Of a stretch of DNA of 64,000 nt, positions 1-12,065 are shown piece after piece (position 1 is the stretch's first letter; the number at the start of each line of letters is the position of its first letter). This DNA is from Pachypanchax playfairii. Taxonomy: Eukaryota; Chordata; Actinopteri; Cyprinodontiformes; Aplocheilidae. The notes beneath the pieces are model-generated. The model was not told where the DNA came from and made no database searches. It saw only the letters and a list, made by a program, of their open reading frames with translations. Both the position numbers and the translations under genes were made by a program. Location: the NCBI GenBank assembly GCA_006937955.1, contig SSNP01000081.1:1268076-1332075 (forward strand), in the 5' to 3' direction.

Positions 1-3000
1 GTTTGACCACATATTACTGACTTCATTTTTTCCCCTTCCTGTTGTCCCCCAAGGTTCGGTTAAGGTTTATTAAAGTTTACTTTTCTTCCTTGTTTGACAC
101 CGCTGGCTCTGGTCGGACCCGATACAGCTGCAGTTCTGTTTTAGTATAATGAGGACTCTGATCCTGACGTGTCTGTGGCTGTGCTGCGATTCAGGCTCGG
201 GAGGTAAAAAGTGTTTCATGGAAGAGCAGAATAGACGTCAGCTGATGGGGTTTGTATTGGAAATGACAGGAACAATGTTTCATAACGTTGGAACATCATG
301 GAGGGTGTCGTTGTGCTGCGTACTGCTTTACTACAGAACCACATTAGTGTCATTGTTTTACCTTGAGTGCTTATTTACTGTCTTTATTTTACAGAAGAAG
401 ACTTCACATCAACCGTTAATTAGCATCACTCCTATTTATTACACATACACACAGCTGCAACATCTGTTCAACGTTAGAGGGTTTTACATGTCTTTTATTA
501 AAGATATCTGCTTGGTCTCTAATAACACTGGATCCATGTATTTGTTTTTTTTCTTCCAGAAAGTTTCAACTTTAGACAAGAAGCATATGACTTTTATTTG
601 GGGGCAAAACAACATTTCTCTATCCAAAATCCATGAAGAGATACTAATATTTTAATGGGGAAATCGTGGATTTTATTAAAGACATCAACTTTGCACTTAA
701 ACATGGACAATTCAAGGCTGTTTAGTGGTAAATGACATGATTTGTCTGAAATGACATGACATTTTTTTTTTGTCTTTTGGGAAAAGTTTCTGTTTGTAGC
801 AGCAGCCAAGAGAAAGACAGTTCACATGTTGAATACGACTGTAATTCTGGGGAAGTTTATGGAAAGTGGAACAATTCCAGACAGTGTCGATAAATCAAGA
901 CTTGCCTTTCAGTATTGGACTGAATAATTTAACTCTTGCCTCCTTCCTCCTGATTGCTTAGATTGCTCCTGTGAACTGAGCCGTCTTCACCCGTGAGCTG
1001 TGATTAAAAAGCGAAGGAACTCCAGTCGTAACTTTCCAAAATAATTGTTTTTTTTTTGTCAATGTGTGCAAATGAAAAAGAGAATTGTAATAATCTACTG
1101 CAGCTCACAATATCCTTCAATTATTTTCACTCACTTCACAGCTTAATAAAAGTATAATGCACACAAAGAGAAGATTTTTATAAACAGAACAAAGCAGGCA
1201 AACGCTTCCAGTTCTGATACAAGCAGAAAGTAACAGCTGGATTTCATGCACCTCTCCGGAGACTCAAACAATTCATATATCGTCAGAATGATTTTCATTT
1301 CATTTGGTTTTCATCATGTTTGGATGTTATTTACGCTGCTGCTGGAAGCAAACTTGCTGTCTTAAGAACCAGGTTGGGTTATTTATTTATTTTTTCCTGG
1401 TTGTGCAGCCATGTGTGTTTTGAGTGGCTCGAGTCGAACCGGGCGAGGCGAAGCTGCCACCGTAAAACGCCGGGTGAACTGCTCACTGATATTAGAGTTC
1501 AGTCTTCCAGAGAACGGGCACGACGAATGGACACAGAATAATGCATGAAGAGCGTCTCAGTCTCAGGTAAAAGTGCTGCTGACTGTGGCACAAAGAGGAG
1601 ATCTAAAATATAAAAGACCTTTTATTTTGAAGGAGTTCATATATTTTCTTTCGTGCTTTTTCATTTAGATTGGTTCTAGATTCAGGAGGTTAGATAACAA
1701 CTTAAACAATATTTCTTTGTATCATTTGAACTCAGTTGAATCTGTTTTATTCATGATTTACTCTAATCAGGAGTTGATTTTTTTATATTTTGTCCTTATT
1801 CCAAGAATAAAGGACTGTGTTTTGTATCCTCCTCCACAAAAACTAACAAAACAAGCAAACAAACAAACATGTTAGCAAAGATCGTCACTGCTAGCAGTCA
1901 GTTATTTATCTTCTTCCTGGTGAAAGTCATTTTCTCAGCTCGTCATCAGCAATATTCCCTCGTGTTGTAAAATATATTAAAATGTCTGGAGTAATTAGGA
2001 ATATAATTTGATGTGATCGCGTCCCTGTTGTTGTTTCATGCTTCATGATAAATACATTGGAGAAGAAAACTGTGATATTCGGGTTTTATTCACAGAGATT
2101 AAAGATGTTCAGAAACAATCTGATCAGATCAGTGAACACTAACACACAAACATATGAAGAATCTCAACAGGCATCATGTAGCACCACTGAGGATGATGAA
2201 CCAATAAAAATCTGTTCTGGAGTTCAGAACACAAAGGTTTCATTGTTTGGGTAGAACCTAAAAAGGGTTCCATCTAAATAGAACCATTTAGAAGGTGCAA
2301 AAAATGTATATTATTTAGAAATATCTATCTGTATCTAGCTAGCTAGCATGTGCACATGTATACATTTAACATTTTGGCATGAATGTTCATCAATAAGTCT
2401 CTGTATTCAATGTTTCATCACAGAAAATTAAATAAATATGCAGATAATCTCACCAAAGATAATTTTACCATCAACATTTCCTCGGTGGATGTACAGATTT
2501 TGAACCGTGATCCGTTCTGCAGCTCAGAGTTATGAGCATCCACCAGGACGACGACACATTCATTGCTGCACACGCAACATTTTTTATGACCTATTTCAGA
2601 GTTGTTTTATTTTCGCTAAATCAATCCTCAATCTTTGCTGAAGAATTTGCCTTTTAGCTTCGCTGTTTGGAGAATTGCCTATAAAGCAGCTTTGAACGTC
2701 GTGAAGGAAAAGCACATAGAGATTGTTCCTAAATTGGCCAATTAGGACCATCTTTTAGCTCGAGATAGCTTTGTGAATGTGGCTCATATTCATGATTATT
2801 TCATGTACTCTTATTTGGACTCATGAAATATGCAAGAGATGTCATAAGTCTGAGAGTTTGGTGCTGTGGGCGACCTTTGTAAGTGCATGTGTGTGTGTGA
2901 GTTCACACTCCGTGTCCCCACCTGCTGAGATAAGTGGAGGAGATAAGTGAGGGGACAGATATGAGAAAGTCTGTCGTTAAGGGACTATCAGGACAGCGAG

Positions 3001-3513
3001 AGAGGAAAGAAACTGTTACTTAACGCTCGAAGCCTGTAAGAAAGTTTCTAAGTTGCAGTCACAAACAAGAGCACAAAGGGCTGTGCATGTGTCAGCAGAA
3101 GCAGTAGATGTATGTGTGTTTAATAATGTAACAGCTTCCTTCTTTCCTCTTTTGTGTTTTGGAGATTAAACAAACTTCTGAAGAGAGCAGGCACAAGCCC
3201 AGAATACGTTCTCTCTCTCACTTACAAACACACACCTACACAGATGCACCGTCTGCACTTACTCTGTTGTTTGCAGAGTTTATAATTATCTACACAAATT
3301 ATATTCCAAGGTATATCTCTTGAATAAATATATACAAAAATACATAATCCTCATACAGAATGTTGCAATGTAATAAAATGTGTGTTAATGATTTGTGTGT
3401 AAGGGTTTGTGAGTTAATAAAAACACTAAATGTTGATGTCTCCAGCTAATCACCTGCTGCAGGAAATAGAGCAGAAATAGTAAAGAAAAAACCCATCAAA
3501 TCTTTTTAATCAA
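1..3513. other. Intergenic sequence, no gene recognised
   Basis: I see no convincing gene in this stretch. The only gene-like item is a short signal-peptide-like reading frame at 149-203 ending at a GT, described under findings. A small imperfect hairpin (GAACC...GGTTC) lies near 2252-2275. The rest is A+T-rich with short homopolymer runs and no recognisable transposon ends. Confidence 0.5.
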
Positions 3514-3808
3514 TTAAAGGTATAGCAGATTTTTCTGAATTTCAGGAAAGAACCGCCCTCACTTTTTTGATAAAAAATAAATAATGATGGTAGTAGAGCG
3601 GGTCAGCCTGGTCCAAAATTGGCTGGGTCTTTATTAACACTCTGAACAGGGACTCCTGGGCAGACTTCAAAATAAAAGCATCAATAGAAAAGTCTCTTAC
3701 ACTATCCTAGAAACCTGCAGGACATGTCTCCAGAATGATTGACAGGTAGATGGACCAATAGTCTAGATGATCCATCTGGAAGAAAAAGATATTCTGCCAT
3801 ATCTTTAA
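3514..3808. mobile_element. TTAA-flanked MITE-like element
   Basis: A TTAA stands at each end (3514-3517 and 3805-3808). Just inside lie inverted termini AGGTATAGCAGA (left) and, read from the other strand, AGATATGGCAGA (right), 10 of 12 matching. The body of about 290 bp has no transposase frame. TTAA target duplication is a hallmark of piggyBac and Kolobok superfamilies, so this is inferred to be a non-autonomous derivative of one of them. Which one cannot be told from the sequence. It abuts an L2 LINE fragment on its right. Confidence 0.5.
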
Positions 3809-3857
3809 TTTATATATGTGGTGATTCTAAAACTACACTTGCTTCAACATTCCAGTG

Positions 3858-4265
3858 TTTCGTTCATCTCTGCCTAACGTCTAAAACTCAGCTGTTGTTG
3901 ACCAACAAGACGTCTCACATTACAACTGTTTTAAAGACTCTTCACCGGCTTCTTGTTGTGTATCGTGTCCAATTTAAAATCAGATTCCAAGTTATATTGC
4001 TGACCTAATTAAGCCCCACAGCTCACCTCGTCTGGACAGAACCTGCTGATTGCTCCATGATCGCTCAAAGCCACCGCGTCCCATGTTTGGAACAAACTTC
4101 CTTCAGACCTGCGCTGTCTGGACTCAGTGGATGCTTGTTTCAGTAAGCATCCCTGTGCTGCTTGGTTGTTTTGATTCTATTTATTTGATGCATTTTCTTT
4201 TAATTATTTTTACTACTGTGAAGGGCTTTATGATCACTGTCTGAGAAAAGCACTACACAAACACA
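3858..4265 (+). mobile_element. L2-type LINE 3' end fragment
   Basis: The translation contains the reverse-transcriptase tail words TTVLKTLHRLLVVYRVQFKI and, in a shifted frame near 4090, WNKLPSDLRCLDSVDAC. Both are characteristic of the C-terminus of L2/CR1-clade LINE ORF2 in fish. The 3' end reads AAAAGCACTACACAAA, the decayed form of the usual L2 3' tail. Several frameshifts and stops show that it is long dead. It is truncated at its 5' side, as expected from incomplete target-primed reverse transcription. Confidence 0.7.
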
Positions 4266-5089
4266 TTAAACCCAGAGACATATACTTTAAATTATTTAAA
4301 ACTTACAATGGTAGTAAAACATATAAGCTGAATAAAGAGCCAAATGTAAAAACTAAACTGTAGATTTAATCTTAGATGTTAGTGTTTTTGTGACTCTTTG
4401 CTCTCCAGGAAAATCTGTTTGTTCAAATGAATCTATCTCTACATGTATGTTTGTGAAACAGAGTCTAACGTGACTTCTGGGGCAACAACTTTTATTCTTT
4501 TGAAGCAGTGAAGTGTATGATGACGTGCACTTTTATTAGACATCCTGTCAAGTCTGTATACGTGCTAGTAATGTGTTTGATCGTGTCTTGCAAGACCTGA
4601 GGCAACTGGATTGTAGTGTCTGTTACGTGTCGGACTGATTTGAATTTTTTACAGCACAAAACAACTTCCTCTGCTATCAGTGGATAAGATTTGATTCAGC
4701 AAGGCCGTAAAATGCTTAAATATAATACAATATTACACTGTTAAAACTCCTTGATGTTGGAACATAAAAAGGCTTTTATTAGTAAATTAAATGTTTTTTC
4801 TTTAACCCTGCAAGTTATTTAGAAATAAACTTTGCTGTACCAGAGGTTATTTGTTGAAGTCAATGTGTATAGATGCTTGCCGTGTTTTTTAGAAGCACAG
4901 TTCATTCATGTGGGACTGATTCACACACAGACGCGGTGTTTTAAAACATGAAATAACTATGTGTGAGACCATAAAATCGAGCACTTGGGGGAAAATTTCT
5001 GTATTGTATTCTTAGTTTTTAGTCAGTACAATGTCTCATTCATTTGCATAGAGGAAGCTGGACTTGTAAAAAAACCTGTTTTGTTTTCA
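4266..5089. other. Intergenic sequence, nothing recognised
   Basis: A+T-rich single-copy-looking sequence without an identifiable coding exon, RNA gene or transposon end. Confidence 0.5.
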
Positions 5090-5488
5090 GTTTTATTTAA
5101 GGATTTAACTATACCCCTTTTTTCAAACCAATACAATACCAATACTTGGATCTGAGTACTTGCCGATACCAAGTACTAATGCCGATACTTCTACCGCACA
5201 AAAAAATGCAATGAATTGGAAGACAGGTTTTATTTTCTTCTCTGCTTGTTAGAACAAATGATGGTGAACTCAATAAAAAAATAAAATATTAGTAAAAATG
5301 ACCAAAAAAAAAAAAAACATTTCAAGTAAAAAATAAACATTTTCTGTGAAATTATTGCAGAGTTTCCACATTTTAAGTATTGTTTCAGGGTATCGGTTAA
5401 TTAACCGATACCGATATGAGTACATTAGAATGGTATTGGCCTCGATACCTGATACCAGCATCGGTATCAGTGCATCTCTAGTTTTATC
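5090..5488. mobile_element. hAT-type MITE with 8-bp target duplication
   Basis: The element occupies 5098-5480. It is flanked by GTTTTATT (5090-5097) and GTTTTATC (5481-5488), a 7-of-8 match of the length expected for hAT target duplications. The right terminus read inward is TAGAGATGCACTGATACCGA, the GATACC-rich end of a family very common in teleosts. The left terminus is a decayed version with 11 of 18 matching positions at the same spacing. The body contains many ATCGG/CCGAT words and a perfect 24-bp palindrome at 5389-5412. No transposase is encoded, so it is non-autonomous. Confidence 0.65.
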
Positions 5489-6727
5489 AGGCTTCGGTCA
5501 GATTTCAGAAAGTCTGAACTGCTTCAGTACTCACAACTAACTCCACAGCGTCCCATTCAATAAGTTTTGCAAAATAAATAACACAAATAATATTTAAAAT
5601 CACTGGTTTCAACATCTTAGTACCTCTGAGATGTTATTTGTCTCCAGCTTTAACTCTACTTTCACCATCAATCATGTTAAAACAAAAACCACGTTCAGTT
5701 TAATTGTATCTCGCAGCATGTGTGTCTCTTCATGGACAGCTGTTGCTTAAATGGAGCAGGTCGTCCACTAATCTCAGGATTGTCCCAGTTCTGCTTGTGC
5801 AGAGGACAAAGCGTCTTTGGCAGGAAACTGAACTGTAGTTTGCTCATGATGGAAACCTCTGTGTCTCACATGGCAGCTGTCTGGAGCACTTCTGTCTGTA
5901 GATAAATGCGAGACTCAAATTCAAAAGCACTTTGTCCACTAAGATACCGAGCATCATTTTCTATGTGCAGTCCATCTGGCTCGGTAGGTGGCAACGATTT
6001 TGTGGCACTAAAAAATAATCTTCAGCTTCCCTTTACTCTTCAGTCAGATGTTTATTGATTGCTCACATCTTCTTTTAAATTAGAATCCAACCAGGAGCAC
6101 CTTCAGTAATCAATCATCTCACACAAGAGAACGGGACTGCTGTGTGTTGACAGATGGGGGATTTAAAGTTTATATTATTGGGTGTGTTTACTGGCAAACA
6201 CTCTCACATCCTCGACGCACATACATACACACTTAAACATGATCAGTTTGATTAATGGGTTTGATTTGGTCTGTCTGTGGGTAAATGTGAGGATATCCCA
6301 CACAAGGAGATGGTCAATTTATCCTTTAGACGAGAGCTTTTTGCTCTCAGAATGCTGAGTTATTAATTTGGTCAAACTGTGTCCAAGGTGACATTGATCA
6401 AGAGTAAAAAAAAAGTTGCTTCACATTGATTTGGTTGTTTAATTGGAACTTTTTAATCTGATTATTTACAGTTTATGTATTTTATCAGCACTGTTTTTTC
6501 CAATTGATTAAACAGGAAGTAGATAAACCTTAACAAAACAAATGGGACGCTGTAAATTGACTTCTTAATGCAGGTTTTACCCAACAGGTTAAATCACTCA
6601 CCTTTGTCCGTTTGCAATAAAAACAGCATTACTTTACCTTCATCATCTAGCAAAAACAATCAGTTTTCTGCAGGAGGAGATTTGATGAAGACAGAAAAAG
6701 CAATCAGTGGTAAGACAACTACAGGCA
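5489..6727. other. Intergenic sequence, nothing recognised
   Basis: I see no supported gene or repeat boundary. The short frames present lack motifs. Confidence 0.45.
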
Positions 6728-6747
6728 GTGTGTGTGTGTGTGTGTGT

Positions 6748-6778
<31 letters not shown>

Positions 6779-6779
6779 G
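6728..6779. repeat. (TG)n microsatellite, interrupted
   Basis: 52 bp of TG dinucleotides with one extra G near 6749-6750. Apparent Cys-Val protein repeats across it are an artefact of the dinucleotide. Confidence 0.95.
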
Positions 6780-8267
6780 TGGTTGAGTGGAAGACTCAGA
6801 AAAGTGCTGCAGACAGAGGGAAGATGTTTAATTTGGCAAGTTGCTCCACTGACACTTAACCATCTTCAGTCCTTGTGGAAGGTGAAACCAGTGGGGGAAA
6901 TGGGCGTGGCTCAGTTATGTGACGATACTGCAACACTCCACTGGATGACCGGAGACGTCCTCGAGTACATTACAGAGAGAATATCTGCTCAGCTCATCCT
7001 GCAGCTTGTAGAAGACTCACATAGATTTTTATTTGATGTGAACAAAACAAATAACAATCTGTGGAGTGTGAACAGCAGAACTCTTTACATCCCCCCTCGC
7101 CCGTGTTAATACAAGATAACACAAGAGTGGAACAAAATATGTTCAGTTTTTGTTTCCACGATACATAAATAAATAACTAAAGTGCATCTGCCTGAGGAAA
7201 GTGATATCATGATGCAAGATGTCAGCTGACTTCCTCGGCTAAAGGAAATAGTTTTGCCAATTTAAAGTGCATCTTGTGTAAAAGGAATACTGTTCACGTT
7301 GTGGATCGCTTCTTGAATCTCCTCATTAAGGAGAAATAAATTGTAAGTCAGACACGACTGATGACGTAACAGTCAATCTGAACACAGACAAAACCTTATA
7401 AATGTAAATGGCACCTACTGTAATGTTCCGTCTGAGAATTTGGATTCGGAAATGCACAAGAATCAGGAGACAAAGTTCTGGTGTAAATAAGTTTAATAAG
7501 TTTTGGCAGAGTGAAAATTTTTATCAATGAAAACTCTGAAGGAGAATGAACGGTAAGAACAACCATCCTTTATAGTTCCAGGCTGAGAGCCGAGGATAGA
7601 AAACAGTGATTCCAGCAGTGGAACGAGGACGTCAGAAGGAACAGACCAGGTAGGTCATCCTACCTGGGGGAGGAACAGGTAAACACAGGTGAGTAATGTA
7701 TGACTGAGATCAGGGAGACTTTAGTTAGTGGACGCCACATACGGAGGAAAGTGAAAGTGAAGCTCAAATACATAAACAGTCCAAATCCAAAACACCAATC
7801 CTCTCCTTAACAAATCGAATCCAATAATCTTTCAGCATTCCGGTGCTTCTGTGAGCATAAACGTCCAATCCAGAATTCAGTCCAGTCCAGTGCAAAAGTG
7901 TCTGTAAGGAGCAGGCGAGAAGGTTCTTGTTAGAATCCAGAAACAGTCAAAACATTATATGAAAACAAACTGTGACAAGAAGAGCTGGAAAGTTGTTGCA
8001 CAAGGCTAAAAGAACTCTGCAGAGCAGTGACAGAACCACAGGACGAACAGCTGAGGACAATGAACTTGATAACAGGAAGCAGGAACTGAGACAGGACACA
8101 GACAAAAAACTATATGGTGGTTCAAATCTTGAATCGTGGCACCTACAGCAGCAACGTGTTGCTCTTCTGAGGCAGTCGGGTTGCGTCTGGTAGGATTTTC
8201 TCAACATTCCTCCTGAACTAACAATCTAATGTGAAATTCATTGCACAGTTAAAATAAAAGTTTTTGC
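6780..8267. other. Intergenic sequence, possibly repeat-derived from 7440 to 8210
   Basis: No gene is recognised. From about 7440 to 8210 the style of the sequence (AACAGGAAGCAGGAACTGAG and similar purine-rich phrases) resembles untranslated parts of fish retroelements, but I can find no LTR, TIR or coding remnant to prove it. A perfect 9-bp stem with a 4-base loop (CCAGGTAGG-TCAT-CCTACCTGG) lies at 7646-7667. Confidence 0.3.
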
Positions 8268-8712
8268 ATGAACCGCTGTGAAATTTTGGAGATTGGACGT
8301 GTTTTTAGCAGCAATCCACTTTGGATGTGGATCAACTCTGATAAGCCATTTTTAGCTTCTCAGTTTGGTCCAAATGGGCCCACTAACAAAACATATTGCT
8401 GCTGTCTTAAAATAACTCAAATCTTCAAAATTCACAGCAGTTTATATGAACATTATGATTAGACATACACTACTCTCAAATCTGCATTGTTACTTTGGCT
8501 GAAATATTCAAGTAATTTTGCTGGTTTTGACCCCTGGACATGCAGGATTTGTTGCATTTTGCTATTCACTCTTGTAAATAAGTGTAGAATTCCATGTAAA
8601 TAATCATGTAAAGGGAAACTGATGGACATATGAAGATTTATAAAAAACAATTGCATGAACTACCATGAAATTTTGGAGATTAGAGGAGTTTTAAAGTGGC
8701 AGCAATCAACTT
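8268..8712. repeat. Degenerate direct repeat, unit about 388 bp apart
   Basis: Two segments, about 8268-8325 and 8656-8712, share the order CATGAAC..., TGAAATTTTGGAGATT, a G+A-rich spacer, then AGCAATC-ACTTTGG. The second begins about 388 bp after the first. Similarity fades outside these 60-bp cores, for example a weak GTTTGGTCCAAAT / TTTTTGGACAAAAT match. It reads as an old tandem duplication or as two copies of an unrecognised repeat. Confidence 0.5.
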
Positions 8713-8862
8713 TGGTCTTACTGCATATTCGGCTTGACCTTTTGCTCTTCGGTCTTTTTGGACAAAATGTTGTTCAAGAAGCTTCTTATATGAAATATTT
8801 CTCACTTTTTCCCAAAAACTCACTTCAAAATGTCTAATATAGTCCTTTAAATTATTCATCAA

Positions 8863-11564
8863 GTGTTTTTAACCTTTACAGTAAAACAAGAATTATTTCC
8901 AGAGGCACCCACGATGTTTCATCCATCTCTTGCAATATTTATAAGTGAGATTATGACCAAAAAAAACAAACAAGCAAAAAAAATCAACTGTAGGTGTTTG
9001 GAAACAAAAAGATCTGAGTTGACATTCGTTAAAGATCTGATTAAACTTCAAACAGGAAGTTTATATTGTTTATGAGAGAGTAATAGTAAGAATGTCAAAT
9101 TCATCATATAGTCAGTGTTCAAATATCAACAAAATACGCAAACTGGAAATGAGAGAAAATTGGCCAAAATAAGAGTTCCCTGTGTCACACCAACTTTTTT
9201 TTTGTTTTCACGTCATTATTTTTCCTCCGATGAGTTCTTCCACCATCAGTTTTACTTAACACATCAAAATAATGATTCAGTTGTTTTACAAAACCCTTTT
9301 CTTGTCTTGTGGGGTGTTAAAAAATTATTTTACCTTCTACCATTATTAATTAATTGGGAAACATTTTGCTTCTCTTTTTCTGCATCTTTAAAAAGTAAAG
9401 AACCGCTGATGTCTAAACTCCAAATTAGGACAAATACCACTGGGAACCTACTTTCCTTCATTTCTGACCTCCATGAAAAATTTGAGGCTGATGAGAAAAG
9501 AGGTCGGGTGAGGCAGGATGCAGAATGGGCTGCACTTGAAGTGGATAAGGTTGCATGTCTCTGCTGTCTCCCAGATATAATATGGTTCAAAGTAAACACC
9601 ACTTCTCAAAGTTTCCTCATGGAGGTTGTATAAATCCAGCAACAGAATCAACCTCCCATGTTCTGAAGGCTGAGGGTGAGAAATAATGTTCTGAATTTTG
9701 CAGAAGATAAATTCCAAACACCAACTTAAAAGACAGCACATTTGTATTTTTATTGATTTATTAACATTATTATTTATGGTAACTTACTAATCAATATTGT
9801 TTAAAACCACATTTTAATTCCAAAAAGTAAAAGGGGAACTGTCAGAGGACTCCATGCAGCATTGGAGATATTAGATCAATAAAATCTGAAGCTACAGTGT
9901 TGGTTTTTATTCTTTAACATTTAATGCTTCCTTCACTCCTCTTTCAAACCATCAATTTTCTCTAAAATGAAAAGTGAAACATTTTCAAAAAACAGAAAAA
10001 GAAGTCAAGTTTTTGAGAAAACTGTTGGATTTCATGTCCTGCATGAAACATATTCTATTTACCATTAATTTCTGAAACACCTGCAAAGATGAATAATATT
10101 AATTTAGATTTACTTTCTGCAAATATCTCTTAATTTCTGTTAATTTATAAAATAAAATACATCATGGTTAACTTTAATAGATGTTACACAGATGTATAAT
10201 AATATAGAAGCATGACAGAAATACATTTAACATTTAAGCACATGTTAATCTTTAAAAAAAAATCACATAAAATGCGTTTGCACAAATTGTTACACACTTA
10301 TAAACACACACACCTACAAACATGCATAAAAAAGTCTCACTTTGATGTGGTACAGTGGCATCTGTCCCATATGGTGCTCAGCCTCTCTGAGCTCCATCTC
10401 TACTGGACCATATGTGTCCCAACTCCAATGTTTTTCTCTGTTTGATGTTACACAACACTTCCTTGTTTTTATTTTTATCCAAAGCTGTGAACTCTATTGC
10501 TATTTCCACTGTTCTGGACACAATTCTCAGTTTTTTTTGGTACAGTTTGTAACAACACGTCTCAATACTACACAGATTTAAAAAAAAAAAATCTATTTTG
10601 CTCTCACAACAGAAGAGGATGATGATGATGTGTAAACCACGGAGGACTTTGCATTGTTTGGTGAAAACTTTCATGTTTTAAACTGAAAGCCATGTTAACA
10701 TGTGAAACAGTTCATACACAAAAACAAAATTTACTCGATTAGCAGTTACACACAAATCGGTATATTTGAGGAAATGTTTTTATAACAGGTTATTGACCTT
10801 AGAGGCCTGGTAATTGTGTTTTTTGGGGGAAATTAGCATTATTTTTAGCATCTGTTGAGTTGGTGGGGAATCAATGTCTTGCTCAAGGGGGCTTTACTGG
10901 AAAGCGAGTCCTGACACTAGGCTTGATCATGATTTTTCTAACCCCTGCAGGCCTCACTGCCAGCCTTCATGGACTGATCACCAGGGCTGAACGTCATGCT
11001 GCACCTGCTGCTGGTCTCCTCCCTGCCAGAGGGTATCAGTAGGGGCTTATCCAGCTTGATGGAGGTGCAGATGGCCATCAGAACTAATGCCTCATGCGTC
11101 TTTGTTTTCAAAAGCAATGACTCACACAATGTGATTCACAAATGACTGACTTTGACTCCTACTGTGCCAGAGAAAGCCTTTCTAAGAGGGAAAAAAAGAT
11201 ACAGCATCTGTTCATCTGGTGGTCTGACTGGAAAACTCCTGATGATGCCCTCTTACATAACAAACATGTTACATCTCCTATATTACTCACAAACTGCCAT
11301 TTGGGATGGAAAATACCAGACAATCATCAAACATAAAAATCATCATAACCTCTTAATGATTTAAATGTAAAATATTTGTTTCTAACATTTCAGTTTCTTG
11401 AGTCTTTGTTGAATTTTCTATTGAATTAGTGGTGCATCTCTTATATTGTGTGTAACAAGCGACACAAAACTATTTAAAGAAACATTGCATAGATTAGACT
11501 GATTTAAAGGTTTGTATTAAAAAGTCTAATGACTCATCAGTAAAATTATTTGAAGTGGTTTATC
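8863..11564. other. Intergenic sequence, nothing recognised
   Basis: A+T-rich. Frames of up to 172 codons exist (for example 9115-9633) but lack conserved motifs and any plausible intron structure. Confidence 0.45.
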
Positions 11565-12065
11565 AGACGTTTCGTGTTCCTGAACCTTCTGCCAGAGTGC
11601 AGAAGGTTGAAAACTCTTTGACCAGCGTGTTAGAGGTCAGACCGGATTTTTTCTTCCTCCAGTGAGACATGGAGAGTCGGTGATGTCATGCAGTGTGGTC
11701 AAGGGGGCAGCAGAAGATTTTCTGTGCTGACTTTATCACCCCCTGCAGGGCTTTCCTGTCTGCTGCTGTGCAGTCAGAGTCCCACACTGTGATGCAGTAT
11801 GCCAGCACTCTCTTTTTGTTGAGCGATAGAAGGTCAGAAGCAGTTTGACCTCCATGTTGTTTTTTGTAATTTGAGGAAATGGAGCCTCTGTTGAGTCTTT
11901 TTGACTGTGTTTATGTTTGTGCATCCCATAGTACCTGAAGGAAGAGACTCTGTCCACACCGTCCACATGATCAGTAGTGAAACAGCATCCTCTCCGTCTC
12001 CTGAAGTCCAGCGTCATCTCATTTGTTTTGCTGGTTTTCAGCCTCAGATTATTTACCCAGGACCT
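11565..12065 (-). mobile_element. Decayed L2-type LINE ORF2 C-terminal fragment
   Basis: The minus-strand translation gives NNLRLKTSKTNEMTLDFRR, then SSFRYYG, LLLTFYRST and, in a shifted frame, LHDITDSPC followed by LWQKVQ. These follow in order the conserved blocks of the fish L2-clade reverse transcriptase C-terminus: NNL.LN..KT.EM.VDFRR, SFR.LG, TFY...I, LP.L.DI, LLPSGRRYR. Frameshifts interrupt it after about 11736, and neither a 5' part nor a 3' tail is evident. It is a dead 5'-truncated insertion. The plus-strand frames here are shadows. Confidence 0.65.

Noticed and set aside
7440..8210. LTR retrotransposon body
   Set aside because: The phrasing is reminiscent, but no paired LTR, primer-binding site or gag/pol remnant can be shown, so only a low-confidence note is given.
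9115..9633. 172-codon plus frame
   Set aside because: No motif, not in a plausible context, overlapped by equally long frames on the other strand.
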